From an uncultured Saprospiraceae bacterium (GTDB taxonomy: Bacteria; Bacteroidota; Bacteroidia; Chitinophagales; Saprospiraceae), in assembly GCA_937921525.1 (NCBI GenBank), contig CAKZUM010000074.1, positions 1 through 14,425 on the forward strand: a DNA stretch of 14,425 nt, in the 5' to 3' direction. The notes beneath the pieces are model-generated. The model searched no databases. It was given only the letters and a program-made list of their open reading frames with translations, and was not told where the DNA came from. Positions 1 to 9,117 of the stretch are shown piece after piece. Both the position numbers and the translations under genes were made by a program. Each line of letters opens with the position of its first letter. Positions within the stretch are counted from its first letter, which is position 1.

Positions 1-2376
1 CAAAATCCTATTGGAGAAATGATCCAATACACTTGGACGGGGCCTAATGGATTTAGTTATATAGAAGAGACTAATTCAGACAGTTTCAATCTCATTTTAC
101 CTTCTATCAATATTGGTCAGGCAGGTAGTTACTCTTTACAAATAAAGACAGCAAACGGTTGTAGTTCGGCCGCCAACTCTGTTTTAATTAATGTTATTCC
201 TGGCATTAACACCCCTACTTTAGAGGTGGCACAAAATGTACTTTGCGCTGGTTCAACGCTAACATTAGAGGCAAGAAGTACTACCGTTACGGCTATTGCT
301 TATGAATGGTATCTCCAAGAAGACAGTACATCTGCTAGTCTAATAGCTACAACAGACGTCCCTAATTATGTGATTGAAAATGCAACGTCTAATAATTCTG
401 GAATCTATATTGTAAAGGCAGTCAATGAGCAATGTGCTTCTAATTTTTCCAATCAAGTACCGATTACTGTTTTTGATATTAATACAGATTTAAACATAAC
501 AAGCAGCGCGACAGAGAACAAACCCGGATGCTACGGCGATGTATTACAATTGTCTCTACCTCTCTATGAAACAGCAACTTATCGTTGGTTCGGTCCAGCA
601 GGTTTTACATCCGCTGCGTACAATCCAATTGTTGAATCAATGAGTGCCATTCACGAAGGAGAATATTTTGCAATAGTTCAAATGGATGGATGTCAAGAGA
701 TTAAAACTAGTCCAATAAACGTAGTCATAAATCCAAAACCTGCCACCCCAACTATGATAAGTAGCGCACCTATTTGTAAAGGGGGAGATTTAGAATTTGA
801 AGTAAGTAGTATTATTGAAAATAGTTCGACTATACGTTTTGATTGGTTCAATGAAGATGATATATTAATCGCTAGTACAGATACACCTGAACGACTTTTC
901 AATAATGTTCCCACTTCTTTTAGTGGTCAATATTACTTAGAAATTGTAGCGGATGGTTGTACCTCTGAACCTTCCCCATCCATTGATGTACAAATCAATG
1001 ATCCTGCTAACGTACAAGCATACGCTGGAGAAGATCAGGAATTTTGTGCTACTGCAAATATTACATTGGCCGCTACCCCTCCATTATTTGGACAAGGAAA
1101 ATGGTCAGCTATTGGCGGAGCTAATTTTGCTAATATAGACATAGCTACTACTGAAGTAAGCCAGTTACAAAAAGGAAACAATCAATTTATTTGGACAGTA
1201 GAAGATCCTGTTTGTGCAGCCCAAACAGCAGATACCGTAAATATCTTTGTGGGTAATATTACTCCTGACCAAGCCATTGCTGGTTTAGATCAAGATCTGT
1301 GCGAAGAATATAGTACACAATTAATAGCGACCAGTCTAACAGCTTCTACAGGTAGATGGACACAGTCTGCTGCACAAGCCCAACAAGGGATTCAAATCAC
1401 CAATCCAAATAATCCTCAAACTGCTATCAATGGCTTAGAAGCAGGAAATTCTTATAGCTTTAGTTGGACCATTTCACAGGCTGAATGTCCTGATTTTGAA
1501 ACAGATGAATTGACTATAAATGTAAACGATATACCTGAAGAATATGCGATCATACAAGAAGACCTAATGTATTTGTGTGGTGAAAATAGTACAAATTTAG
1601 ATGCAGAATTACCAGGACTAAGTGTAGGGCAATGGAGTTATCTTTTAAATGCAGACAGCAATTCCATACCAGCTATTGAGCCAATTAAAATCGCTGCTGC
1701 CACCAATCCTTCAACTTTTGTAGATGGGCTTCCATTAGGAGAGAATACCTTCGTTTGGTCTCTTTCAAATGGTGCCTGTAAAGATTTTTCTACTGATACA
1801 ATTCAGATCATTAATGCTTTGCCGTTAATTGCTAATCCAGACAATCATATTATTAATGTGAATGATAGTCTTGCGATAGATATTCTTTCCAACGATCAGT
1901 TTGATCCAGAGAAACCATTTAATCTAATTATTACAAAGTATCCAGATTTTGGAGAATTGATAGAAAATGAAAATGGCACTTATAGGTATCAACCAGTAAA
2001 CAATTATTTCGGTCGGGATAATTTTAGGTATCAATTATGTGATCCAAATTGTGAAACCCTCTGTGATACAGCAGTCGTGAATCTAGTCATCAACGGGGTG
2101 GAAGGCTCCGGTGCTTGCTTCATTCCAAATGTGATCTCTCCAAATAAAGATGGCAATAATGATATTTTCAAAGTTGCCTGTATAGATGATTGGCCTGATA
2201 ATCAATTAAACATTTTCAATAGATGGGGAGATAAAGTCTATTCTGCTGCCCCTTATCGAAATGATTGGGAAGGAACGTATCAAGGACAGGATTTACCTGC
2301 TGGCACTTATTTTTATCTTTTACAATTATCAGAGGGAGGAGAACCCTTACAAGGATTTATTACCATATTTAGATAA
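1..2376 (+). CDS. Multi-Ig surface protein with CHU_C type B T9SS sorting domain (5' partial)
   Basis: The reading frame is open from base 1, so the first ATG at 19 is internal and 791 C-terminal residues are visible. The segment starts with Ig-like modules, each with paired cysteines and a central Trp (for example YEWYLQ, FDWFNE). From about 1018, 1273 and 1540 come three PKD-like repeats of the pattern AxAGxDQxxC...GxW...GxNxFxWTxxxxxC; the third has lost the AGxDQ start. About 1822-2100 resembles a Big_17/cadherin-like module (ANPDNHIINVNDSLAIDIL, then FGRDNFRYQLCD). From 2116 to the stop is a CHU_C domain (CFIPNVISPNKDGNNDIFKV, NIFNRWGDKVY, LPAGTYFYLLQL), the family that directs type IX secretion and surface attachment as in gliding adhesins such as SprB. 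It is probably a secreted or cell-surface adhesin. The next two genes encode likely secretion partners. Total length and ligand are unknown. Confidence 0.93.
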   Translation, partial: QNPIGEMIQYTWTGPNGFSYIEETNSDSFNLILPSINIGQAGSYSLQIKTANGCSSAANSVLINVIPGINTPTLEVAQNVLCAGSTLTLEARSTTVTAIAYEWYLQEDSTSASLIATTDVPNYVIENATSNNSGIYIVKAVNEQCASNFSNQVPITVFDINTDLNITSSATENKPGCYGDVLQLSLPLYETATYRWFGPAGFTSAAYNPIVESMSAIHEGEYFAIVQMDGCQEIKTSPINVVINPKPATPTMISSAPICKGGDLEFEVSSIIENSSTIRFDWFNEDDILIASTDTPERLFNNVPTSFSGQYYLEIVADGCTSEPSPSIDVQINDPANVQAYAGEDQEFCATANITLAATPPLFGQGKWSAIGGANFANIDIATTEVSQLQKGNNQFIWTVEDPVCAAQTADTVNIFVGNITPDQAIAGLDQDLCEEYSTQLIATSLTASTGRWTQSAAQAQQGIQITNPNNPQTAINGLEAGNSYSFSWTISQAECPDFETDELTINVNDIPEEYAIIQEDLMYLCGENSTNLDAELPGLSVGQWSYLLNADSNSIPAIEPIKIAAATNPSTFVDGLPLGENTFVWSLSNGACKDFSTDTIQIINALPLIANPDNHIINVNDSLAIDILSNDQFDPEKPFNLIITKYPDFGELIENENGTYRYQPVNNYFGRDNFRYQLCDPNCETLCDTAVVNLVINGVEGSGACFIPNVISPNKDGNNDIFKVACIDDWPDNQLNIFNRWGDKVYSAAPYRNDWEGTYQGQDLPAGTYFYLLQLSEGGEPLQGFITIFR

Positions 2377-2436
2377 GGAACTAATATCAATTTTTAAATG
2401 CAGAGACACAAAGTTTTTGATTTTTCTGCAAAAAAA

Positions 2437-2540
2437 TCATACATCATATATCTTAAATCATACATCATAAATCCGTCTAATTTCGCTTAATAAGCGGATG
2501 TATGATGTATGAACTATGATGTATGATTTACGATTTACGA
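2437..2540. repeat. Large imperfect hairpin built from 7-bp tandem units
   Basis: This lies in the 201-bp gap between the adhesin and the PorP/SprF gene. The left arm (2437-2471) is five 7-bp units of consensus TCATAHA. The right arm (2499-2540) is six units of the complementary consensus TGTATGA, drifting to TTTACGA at the end. The tightest pairing is 2459-2475 with 2495-2511 (17 bp, one mismatch) and 2455-2468 with 2516-2529 (14 bp perfect, alternative register). The loop is about 19 nt. A weaker 6-bp stem at 2399-2404/2425-2430 precedes it. No T-run follows the right arm, so it is not a standard intrinsic terminator. It could still stall transcription or protect an mRNA end between cargo and partner gene. 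Confidence 0.8.
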
Positions 2541-2577
2541 TCCATTTCACCCAGTATAGTAAGCAAAAAAAAACACT

Positions 2578-3507
2578 ATGAGAGTACTATATACATGTTG
2601 CTTCTTATTGCTTTTAGGTAACTTGGGGTTCGCCCAAAACAACACCAATTATAGTTTATTTATTTTTAATAAACTTCAATTCAATCCTGCGTATGCTGGT
2701 AGTACAGGGGCATTAACTGCAGGTGCCCATTACAGGCATCAGTGGCAAGGAATCTATGGGGCCCCTCGTAGCATTACTGCTTTTGCACATATGCCTATAT
2801 CAGGAGATAGAAATGGCGTAGGTCTATCAATTACAACCGATAAGATCGGCATATTTAATACGGTATACACCAATGCAGCTTATGCCTATAAAATAGATTT
2901 AAAAAATGAACATCGTTTGAGTATTGGGATGAATGCACAAGTAGAGTACGCCAGATTTGACTGGTCAAAAGCAGATCTGATAGATCAAATAGATAGCGCT
3001 ATACCATTTGGGGCGGCTGCGAATACAGCCATTAATTTCGGCTTAGGTTTATATTATGAAACGCCAAGATTCTACGTAGGCTTATCTGCCCCTCAACTCT
3101 TAAGAGATGCCTTGACGACAGATGCTATCTATAATAATTTTAAGGAATTAAGTGCATTGAGGGAATATTATCTAATGGGAGGAATGGTGTTTCCAATTAC
3201 TGATAAAATACATATCAGACCCGCTATTGCTATTAGCTATGTACCAAATGCACCGATGGAAGCAGATTTTAATTTGAGTATTTTGTTCTTACAGTCGTTC
3301 TGGATTGGTGCAAGTTATCGCTTGGAAGAATCTGCCAATATGTTTATACAAGTACCTATTACAGATGAATTAAAAGTTGCTGTTGGCGTAGACTATACCT
3401 TAGCAGAATTGAATGTCCACACTAAAGGAAGTTTTGAAGTGATGATTGAATATACCTTAGGAAATAGTAAAGGTGGAAATAAAGTAGACAATATTCGTTT
3501 CTTCTAG
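2578..3507 (+). CDS. PorP/SprF family type IX secretion system membrane protein
   Basis: This 309-residue protein has a signal peptide (hydrophobic run to about residue 19, likely cleavage after GFA before QNN). The family hallmark follows at once: FNKLQFNPAYAGSTG, then HYRHQWQGIYGAPRS and AFAHMPI. The remainder alternates short polar and hydrophobic strands, as expected for a beta-barrel outer-membrane protein, and ends in an aromatic residue (RFF). Length is typical of the family (about 300-330). PorP and SprF are T9SS outer-membrane components; SprF-type members act with particular CHU_C (type B) cargo proteins. Its place directly after a CHU_C gene and before a PorE-like gene fits a dedicated partner. 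The start codon follows an A-rich stretch without a Shine-Dalgarno site, normal for Bacteroidota. It is not safe to say whether it is the core PorP or a paralogue; many genomes carry numerous copies. Confidence 0.93.
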   Translation: MRVLYTCCFLLLLGNLGFAQNNTNYSLFIFNKLQFNPAYAGSTGALTAGAHYRHQWQGIYGAPRSITAFAHMPISGDRNGVGLSITTDKIGIFNTVYTNAAYAYKIDLKNEHRLSIGMNAQVEYARFDWSKADLIDQIDSAIPFGAAANTAINFGLGLYYETPRFYVGLSAPQLLRDALTTDAIYNNFKELSALREYYLMGGMVFPITDKIHIRPAIAISYVPNAPMEADFNLSILFLQSFWIGASYRLEESANMFIQVPITDELKVAVGVDYTLAELNVHTKGSFEVMIEYTLGNSKGGNKVDNIRFF

Positions 3508-3578
3508 GTAAGGAGTTTTGGAGTTGATAGGATGTAGTTTGGAACACAGAGCCACACTCAAAAAATAAAGAATAAGTT

Positions 3579-5972
3579 ATGAAATATATAGTCCCTCTAA
3601 TTATAGTTTTAATACATGCTTGTTATCCTTTATTAGCACAGGAAAAGAAGGGGAATGAACTGTATGAAAATTTCGGCTACTCTTCCGCTGCTACAGAATA
3701 TCAAAATATAGAAGAGTCAAAATTAACCTATGAGGTTAAAGAAAAATTAGCCAATAGTTTTCGTTTAAATAGTCAGTTTGAAACAGCAGAATACTGGTAT
3801 GCACAAATCATCCAAGAAACGACTACCGCTACTACCATCTTAAATTATGCACAAGTATTACAAAGTAATGGAAAGTGCGAGGATGCTATTCGCTGGTATA
3901 AAACCTATCAAGAAAAAAGTCAAGATACTCAAAGAAGCCTATTGAGCGATTGTAAAGAACTAAATAATATTGAAAAACATAAGCATATAAAAGTAGAAAA
4001 TTTAAATAGTCTGAATTCCGACAAACATGATTTTAGTCCAATCCCATATAAGAACGGACTTGTTTTTACTTCTATGCGAAAAGGAGATAATGACCTCGTT
4101 GATCAATGGACAAATAGCGGTTACTCCGACTTATATTTTGTAGAGAAAAAAGAGGGTCAGTTCACCACACCCACTCCACTAGAAGGGGATGTCAATGGTC
4201 AATTTCATGATGGGGTAGCTACTTTTGACCTCAGTCGAAATGAAATGATTTTCACTAGAAACATCACTAAATCAAACAATGAAAACGGAGTAAAAACATT
4301 AGAGATTTTTGTTGCAAAAAGAGAAGACAACAAATGGAAAAAACCACGTAAATTATTCGAGGCAGATGATAATTTTTCTTCTTGCCATCCGACTATTTCC
4401 AATGATGGTCAACGACTCTATTTTTCTTCTTCGCGCCCAGGTGGATTCGGAGGGATGGATATTTATGTGGTAAAACGAGTAGGAAATAAATGGGGAATAC
4501 CAACTAATCTTGGCCCTACCGTAAATACTGCTGGCAATGAATTATTTCCTTTCATTTCAGAACAAGATAAACTATTTTTTGCTTCTGATGGACATATCGG
4601 ATTAGGAGGACTAGATATTTTTGTAGTAGAAAAAGCTAGTGAGTCTGATGAAATGTCTTGGATTGATAGAAAAAATATTGGTCAGCCTTTCAATTCAAAA
4701 AAAGATGACTTTGGATTTTATATAAACGCAAACGAAGAAAACGGCTACTTATCTTCCAATCGAAAAGGAAGTCAAGGGGCGGATGATATTTATAGTTGGG
4801 AAAAATCAGAGAAGCAGAATGAAGAACTCTTCAACCCCAATCAAAATAACTCCTTTGTTGCCGCTACTACGCACATCCTGAGTGTATGCGACGCTAAAAC
4901 AAAGGAACCGCTACCCAAAGCTAAGGTAGCTATACTAAAAGTAGCCGATAATTGGATGGCATATCAAGACGAAAGCGCAATGCCTACATCTATCATTAAG
5001 TCTACTTTAAATGGAGAATATAGTGTTCAAGTATCAGGTGGAATATTAAGGGCAGATGCCTCTCTAAACACTAATCAAGATGGACACTTTGACTACTTTT
5101 ATCATCCGCAACAGATGTATTCTATTTTTGCAGAAAAAGAGTTTTATGCGCCTGCACATTTACAATTATCAGGTATAGAAATTACTCAAAAAGATGCCTG
5201 TATTTATTTGGAAAAAAGAAGCTGCATTTCCTTTAGAGGAACGGTCGTTAACAGCAATTTTGGTACAGGCATTGTTGGAGCAAATATAGATATACTAAAT
5301 CATTGCACAGGAGAAAGTTCTACGATTACCTCTGATAGCGATGGCCAATTCCAACAATGCTTGGACTGTGATTGCACCTACGACATTACCATTAATAAAT
5401 CCAATTTTAAAGAACAATATACGACCCTCTCTACCAAAGACCAATCTTGTTCCGTAGACAAAGTCATTGAAAAAACAATCGCCTTAGAAATTGATGTACT
5501 CAATAACAATGCCCCTTTATCTAAAGAATATGTAAACCAGTATTTTACAGGCGAGACGACCGGTACATATGAAGTTGGTCAGATTCTTACTTTAAACAAT
5601 ATTTACTATGATTTTGATAGGTCAGATATCAGAAGTGATGCGGCCTATGAATTAGACTTCTTGGTGGCATTATTAAACCAACATCCATCTATGGAGATCA
5701 GCTTATTCGCACACACAGATAGTCGTGGAAAAATAGACTACAATAGATGGTTATCTAGGGCCAGAGTAAAGTCAGCAAAAAATTACTTGATTGATAAAGG
5801 AATACCTTCAAGTCGTATCCATCATGCCTTAGGCTTCGGAGAAACGCGCCCAGCTAATCATTGCAAAGATGGGGTTAAATGTACGGAAGAAGAACACCAA
5901 GTAAATAGACGAACAGAAGTAAAAATTGTGGCGTATCAAGAGCAATTATCAACTAGCGTCAATGGAAAATAA
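3579..5972 (+). CDS. PorE-like envelope protein: TPR, PD40 propeller, two CRD-like modules, OmpA C-terminal domain
   Basis: 797 residues, starting 71 bp after the SprF-like gene, probably the same operon. A signal peptide ends near residue 20 (YPLLAQ). Residues about 24-130 are helical TPR-like repeats (ELYENFGYSSAATEYQNIEE; CEDAIRWYKTYQ). About 135-415 carry PD40/beta-propeller blades (LVFTSMRKGDND; RLYFSSSRPGGFGGMDIYV; LFFASDGHIGLGGLDIFVV; NGYLSSNRKGSQGADDIY). About 430-548 and 549-640 look like two carboxypeptidase-regulatory-like (CRD) folds. About 670-785 is an OmpA-like peptidoglycan-binding domain (IYYDFDRSDIR, HTDSRG near 711, NRWLSRARVKSAKNYL, VNRRTEVKI) with the Asp and Arg expected to contact diaminopimelate. 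The order TPR-propeller-CRD-OmpA is that described for T9SS PorE of Porphyromonas gingivalis, here apparently with an extra CRD. The likely role is a periplasmic or outer-membrane-associated anchor to peptidoglycan. Whether it is the true PorE or a SprD-like paralogue cannot be decided here. Confidence 0.88.
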   Translation: MKYIVPLIIVLIHACYPLLAQEKKGNELYENFGYSSAATEYQNIEESKLTYEVKEKLANSFRLNSQFETAEYWYAQIIQETTTATTILNYAQVLQSNGKCEDAIRWYKTYQEKSQDTQRSLLSDCKELNNIEKHKHIKVENLNSLNSDKHDFSPIPYKNGLVFTSMRKGDNDLVDQWTNSGYSDLYFVEKKEGQFTTPTPLEGDVNGQFHDGVATFDLSRNEMIFTRNITKSNNENGVKTLEIFVAKREDNKWKKPRKLFEADDNFSSCHPTISNDGQRLYFSSSRPGGFGGMDIYVVKRVGNKWGIPTNLGPTVNTAGNELFPFISEQDKLFFASDGHIGLGGLDIFVVEKASESDEMSWIDRKNIGQPFNSKKDDFGFYINANEENGYLSSNRKGSQGADDIYSWEKSEKQNEELFNPNQNNSFVAATTHILSVCDAKTKEPLPKAKVAILKVADNWMAYQDESAMPTSIIKSTLNGEYSVQVSGGILRADASLNTNQDGHFDYFYHPQQMYSIFAEKEFYAPAHLQLSGIEITQKDACIYLEKRSCISFRGTVVNSNFGTGIVGANIDILNHCTGESSTITSDSDGQFQQCLDCDCTYDITINKSNFKEQYTTLSTKDQSCSVDKVIEKTIALEIDVLNNNAPLSKEYVNQYFTGETTGTYEVGQILTLNNIYYDFDRSDIRSDAAYELDFLVALLNQHPSMEISLFAHTDSRGKIDYNRWLSRARVKSAKNYLIDKGIPSSRIHHALGFGETRPANHCKDGVKCTEEEHQVNRRTEVKIVAYQEQLSTSVNGK

Positions 5973-5994
5973 TTAGGCCATTAACAACGAAATT

Positions 5995-6075
5995 CTTGGT
6001 GGCAGACATTTTAAAAATGGCTAACACCTTTCGTAAACCCAAGTATCAGCCACTTTCTAAGTGTCTGCTACTAAG
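5995..6075. repeat. Long-armed inverted repeat in the convergent gap
   Basis: Arms 5995-6011 and 6059-6075 pair over 17 bp with three G:U-type positions and no other mismatch; the left arm contains GGTGGCAGACATTT. The loop is 47 nt. It begins 22 bp after the stop of the PorE-like gene, inside the gap between two convergent genes. No T-run follows on either strand, so it is not a clear terminator, although 3'-end protection is plausible. Confidence 0.6.
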
Positions 6076-6077
6076 AG

Positions 6078-6098
6078 TCCGTCACTTAGTCTGACGGG
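6078..6098. other. Small hairpin, CCGTCA/TGACGG
   Basis: Stem CCGTCA (6079-6084) with TGACGG (6092-6097), loop of 7, plus a flanking T:G pair. It lies directly downstream of the larger inverted repeat in the convergent gap. It lacks a T-tract on both strands; its role is unknown. Confidence 0.4.
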
Positions 6099-6110
6099 TA
6101 AGGTCGTTGA

Positions 6111-6212
6111 AAAAAGGAAAAAGGAAATAGGAATCTCAATCTCAATCTCAAGGAGGTCAACATCTAATTTTTGAGGTTGAAATTGAGGTTGAAATTGAGG
6201 TTGAGGTTGAAG
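6111..6212. repeat. Short-unit arrays: AAAAAGG x3, AATCTC x3, inverted TTGAGG/TTGAAA x7
   Basis: Three arrays sit together in the convergent gap. Positions 6111-6131 hold three 7-bp units (AAAAAGG, AAAAAGG, AAATAGG). Positions 6132-6149 hold three perfect 6-bp AATCTC units (equivalently TCTCAA at 6134-6151). Positions 6171-6212 hold seven 6-bp units: TTGAGG and TTGAAA alternating for the first four, then TTGAGG, TTGAGG, TTGAAG. The second and third arrays are roughly inverted relative to each other (TCTCAA against TTGAGG, allowing G:U), with 19 nt between. The array ends 22 bp from the stop codon of the S9 peptidase on the opposite strand. Confidence 0.85.
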
Positions 6213-6234
6213 TTATTTTCACCTGAACTTTTCT

Positions 6235-9060
6235 TTAATGCTTAAGAGTCTCCAATTCCAATCCCTGCTTAATCCCTTTTTCTACAGCTGGAATCCCTCG
6301 CTTCATCCAAACAGGCATAGCCGCATCTTTTAAATAATGATCAAAATATTGCTGCATTCTAACATTAAAATCTTTTCTGTTTTGCAATTTAACAGGCCAA
6401 TGAGGTTCTCCATTATAATTCAAAAGCCAAGCAGGTTTTCCTAATCGACGTAAGCCAGTAAAATACTCAATGCCTTGATACCAAGGAACAGCACCATCCT
6501 TATCATTATGTAATATTAATACAGGAGTATTCGTTTTGTCCAATTCAAAAATTGGAGAGTTTTCAATATAACGCAATGGGTATTCCCAGATAGTCCCACC
6601 GATACGACTTTGTGTTTTCTCATACTGGAACATTCGACTCATCCCACTACCCCATCGTATGCCGCCATAGGCAGAAAACATATTGACCACAGGCGCCCCA
6701 CTCTCTGCACATTTAAAAATATCGGTTTTGTTTAATAAATAGGCAATTTGATAGCCCCCCCAACTATGTCCTTGTACACCAATCCTTTCCTTATCTATAA
6801 AGCCATCTTTTATTAAAGAAGTAACGCCAGAGACCACTGCGTTATAGCAACTCTGTCCGGGGTAGCCATTGATATATTTTACATCAGGATTAAAGATGAC
6901 ATACCCTTTACTGACATAGAAACTATAGTTGATCGTTGAGCGATGCGGAAAAGGTGCTCGATGCCGATGTAATCCATGAGAACTCCTTTCGTAAAAATTA
7001 ACGATCATTGGATATTTCTTGGTAGGATCGAAATTATCTGGCTTGATCAAAAGGCCTTCTACTTCCTCTCCATTAAGGCTTGTCCATTTATAAAGTTCTG
7101 CTGTTCCCCATTTGAAATCATGTTGTTGCGGATTGGCATCACTTATTTCTTTGGGGTCTTGGAAGTTTAAATTACTGTACAATAAATCTGGAAAGGTTCG
7201 GAAGTTCTCTCTTGTGAAAACAATCTTATCCGCATTTTTAGCTTTGATGGGTCGAGTGCCATAATAATGGGGGGTCATGGTAGGCTTAGTCAAAGCACCT
7301 GTTTCCCAATTCAACCAAGCATAGCCGCTTTCCTTTGTCACCTCGTCAAATACCTTTAATAAAAGTCGTTCCCCCTTATTGACATAGAATTTTTCTCGAT
7401 CTAAACGCAAATATCTATACTGCCATTTTTTCTCTCGACCATCTGTCAACCTCACTGATTGCTGATTACCAGAAGGGTCTACTTTCCAAATATCATATCG
7501 ATCATATACTAAAAAATACTGGTCATCTGCGGTCCAAGTGGCATAGCCAGAAGGCCTAGGGTGCATCGGCCGATCATTCAGTTCATCATAAAAAGGCTGT
7601 TCCTTATTATTAGTCATTTGAACTACTTTACCAGAAGATACACTATGGGCATACCAAGCAGAATCAGGTGCTACATACGAAAAAGCATATTTGCCTATCG
7701 GGGATAGACTCACGCTACCCTTAACACCTGTAGCAATTTTTTTCTTATTCCCAGTTTGAGTATTTACTATATATACATCTCGTCCAGCTGGTCCGCCTTC
7801 CCAAGACACTTCTTTATAATAAGGTAATTCATTATAGGTCAAAACATGTTTTGTATTCCTATCTGCGCTAAAGCGTATTTCTGGTGCCTCCGCTGTACCA
7901 ACTTGGGTAGAAGAATTAGTAGTTGGATGATACACCATCGTATAACTCCTTTTTTCTTCGCTGTCTTGCTGGGCTTTTTGTTGGGTATGCAATTTCGCAT
8001 CCTGCCAATGCCATATCTCCACATTAACAATTTCTTCTTTCAATAGAGCAGTATCTTGAAGAATGGGTGCAGGCGCAATTCCCCAAAATAATTGACGACC
8101 ATCTTTTGAAAATCTAGGTTTTTGATGTTCACTTACTATCCAATCCTTTGGTAATAAAGTAGAGTTATTATTGGCGATATTTCGGGCTTTAGATTGATTC
8201 TCTTTCCAGTAGAAAATTTCAAACGGCGCAACGGCTGCATCGGTCGTATCAAAGTTAGCGTGGAAGGCGAGTTGCTGACCAGCCTCATCAAAAACTATAT
8301 TTTTATACTCTCCTTTTTGTTCCCATAAGGAAGTACTGGCAAGCGTTTTACAGTTGAATAAATAGATTCCTGCTGTAACGGTAGAATCATTACCAGTTGT
8401 GGTATAAGCAATTTTATTGTTTTGCTCAGCTACTTGAAAATCTAGGACAAAAGGATAGCTATAGATTTCTTGATTTTGTAAATTCTTAATATACAAGGTA
8501 GTCCCATTTTTGGGGTTTTCCTTTTTGACTTTTAGTTTTGTATTGGTGGTAGTGGTATCCGTTTTTGGCTTTTCAACTTTAGGCAATTCTTGTGATTCTT
8601 TTAAATAGGCCACCCATCCGCCCCAATCACTTGGCACTTTGAATTTCTTGACTTCTTTAATGGTATCTAGTCTGCTTGTTTTCAAATTATAAATACCCAA
8701 GTGATTTTTAGGCAAATCCTTTTTATCCACCTTTTGCCGACGGAGTGCTTTCAAACTATCCTCGGCAGGTTTGATATTAAAAAACACAAATTGATTATCC
8801 GCACTAATGGTCGGTAGTGAAGCTCGATCAAAAGAAGTTAGGGTATTTTTAATCGCATCATAAATCTTCACCGTTCCATCCCCCTCTTCTCCCTTGAGGG
8901 TATACACGACCCAATTACCATCATTCGATATTTTAGGTCGAATAATCTTTTGCCACGATACTAACTCTTCATGGCCTACCTCCTTTTTATGGGCAATACT
9001 TTGGCCAGTTACTAGTATAGGGATAAGGAATAGAAGGCTCGTTATTAAGAATTTGGACAT
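6235..9060 (-). CDS. Exported S9 family serine peptidase (prolyl oligopeptidase fold)
   Basis: 941 residues with an N-terminal signal peptide (FLITSLLFLIPILVTGQ, cleavage near residue 19-20), so it acts in the periplasm or outside the cell. No T9SS C-terminal domain is visible. Residues about 30-650 form a long beta-propeller-like region (KPRFSKDGRQLFW, ATWTADDQYFLVYDRYDIW). About 680-935 is the alpha/beta-hydrolase peptidase domain. The catalytic triad is complete: Ser766 in GVQGHSWGGYQ, Asp855 in LHNDKDGAVPW and His887 in NGEPHWPV. The family cleaves short peptides, often after Pro or Ala; the exact specificity cannot be read here. A Lys/Thr-rich low-complexity loop at about 160-187 (KPKTDTTTTNTKLKVKK) interrupts the propeller. 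The gene is convergent with the PorE-like gene and divergent from beta-galactosidase, so it is probably transcribed alone. No Shine-Dalgarno site precedes the start. Confidence 0.93.
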   Translation of the reverse strand: MSKFLITSLLFLIPILVTGQSIAHKKEVGHEELVSWQKIIRPKISNDGNWVVYTLKGEEGDGTVKIYDAIKNTLTSFDRASLPTISADNQFVFFNIKPAEDSLKALRRQKVDKKDLPKNHLGIYNLKTSRLDTIKEVKKFKVPSDWGGWVAYLKESQELPKVEKPKTDTTTTNTKLKVKKENPKNGTTLYIKNLQNQEIYSYPFVLDFQVAEQNNKIAYTTTGNDSTVTAGIYLFNCKTLASTSLWEQKGEYKNIVFDEAGQQLAFHANFDTTDAAVAPFEIFYWKENQSKARNIANNNSTLLPKDWIVSEHQKPRFSKDGRQLFWGIAPAPILQDTALLKEEIVNVEIWHWQDAKLHTQQKAQQDSEEKRSYTMVYHPTTNSSTQVGTAEAPEIRFSADRNTKHVLTYNELPYYKEVSWEGGPAGRDVYIVNTQTGNKKKIATGVKGSVSLSPIGKYAFSYVAPDSAWYAHSVSSGKVVQMTNNKEQPFYDELNDRPMHPRPSGYATWTADDQYFLVYDRYDIWKVDPSGNQQSVRLTDGREKKWQYRYLRLDREKFYVNKGERLLLKVFDEVTKESGYAWLNWETGALTKPTMTPHYYGTRPIKAKNADKIVFTRENFRTFPDLLYSNLNFQDPKEISDANPQQHDFKWGTAELYKWTSLNGEEVEGLLIKPDNFDPTKKYPMIVNFYERSSHGLHRHRAPFPHRSTINYSFYVSKGYVIFNPDVKYINGYPGQSCYNAVVSGVTSLIKDGFIDKERIGVQGHSWGGYQIAYLLNKTDIFKCAESGAPVVNMFSAYGGIRWGSGMSRMFQYEKTQSRIGGTIWEYPLRYIENSPIFELDKTNTPVLILHNDKDGAVPWYQGIEYFTGLRRLGKPAWLLNYNGEPHWPVKLQNRKDFNVRMQQYFDHYLKDAAMPVWMKRGIPAVEKGIKQGLELETLKH

Positions 9061-9117
9061 TGTTTGCTTTTTAAGGGACTAGGAAAAAAATAACCTACCC
9101 ATTCTGACTTGTTCTTT

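Noticed and set aside
19..21. ATG at 19 as the start of the adhesin gene
   Set aside because: The frame is open upstream to base 1 (QNPIGEM...), no signal peptide follows the ATG, and the sequence begins in the middle of an Ig-like module.
2437..2540. CRISPR-like array
   Set aside because: Units are 7 bp, contiguous and without spacers, and the two halves are inverted. No cas genes are present.
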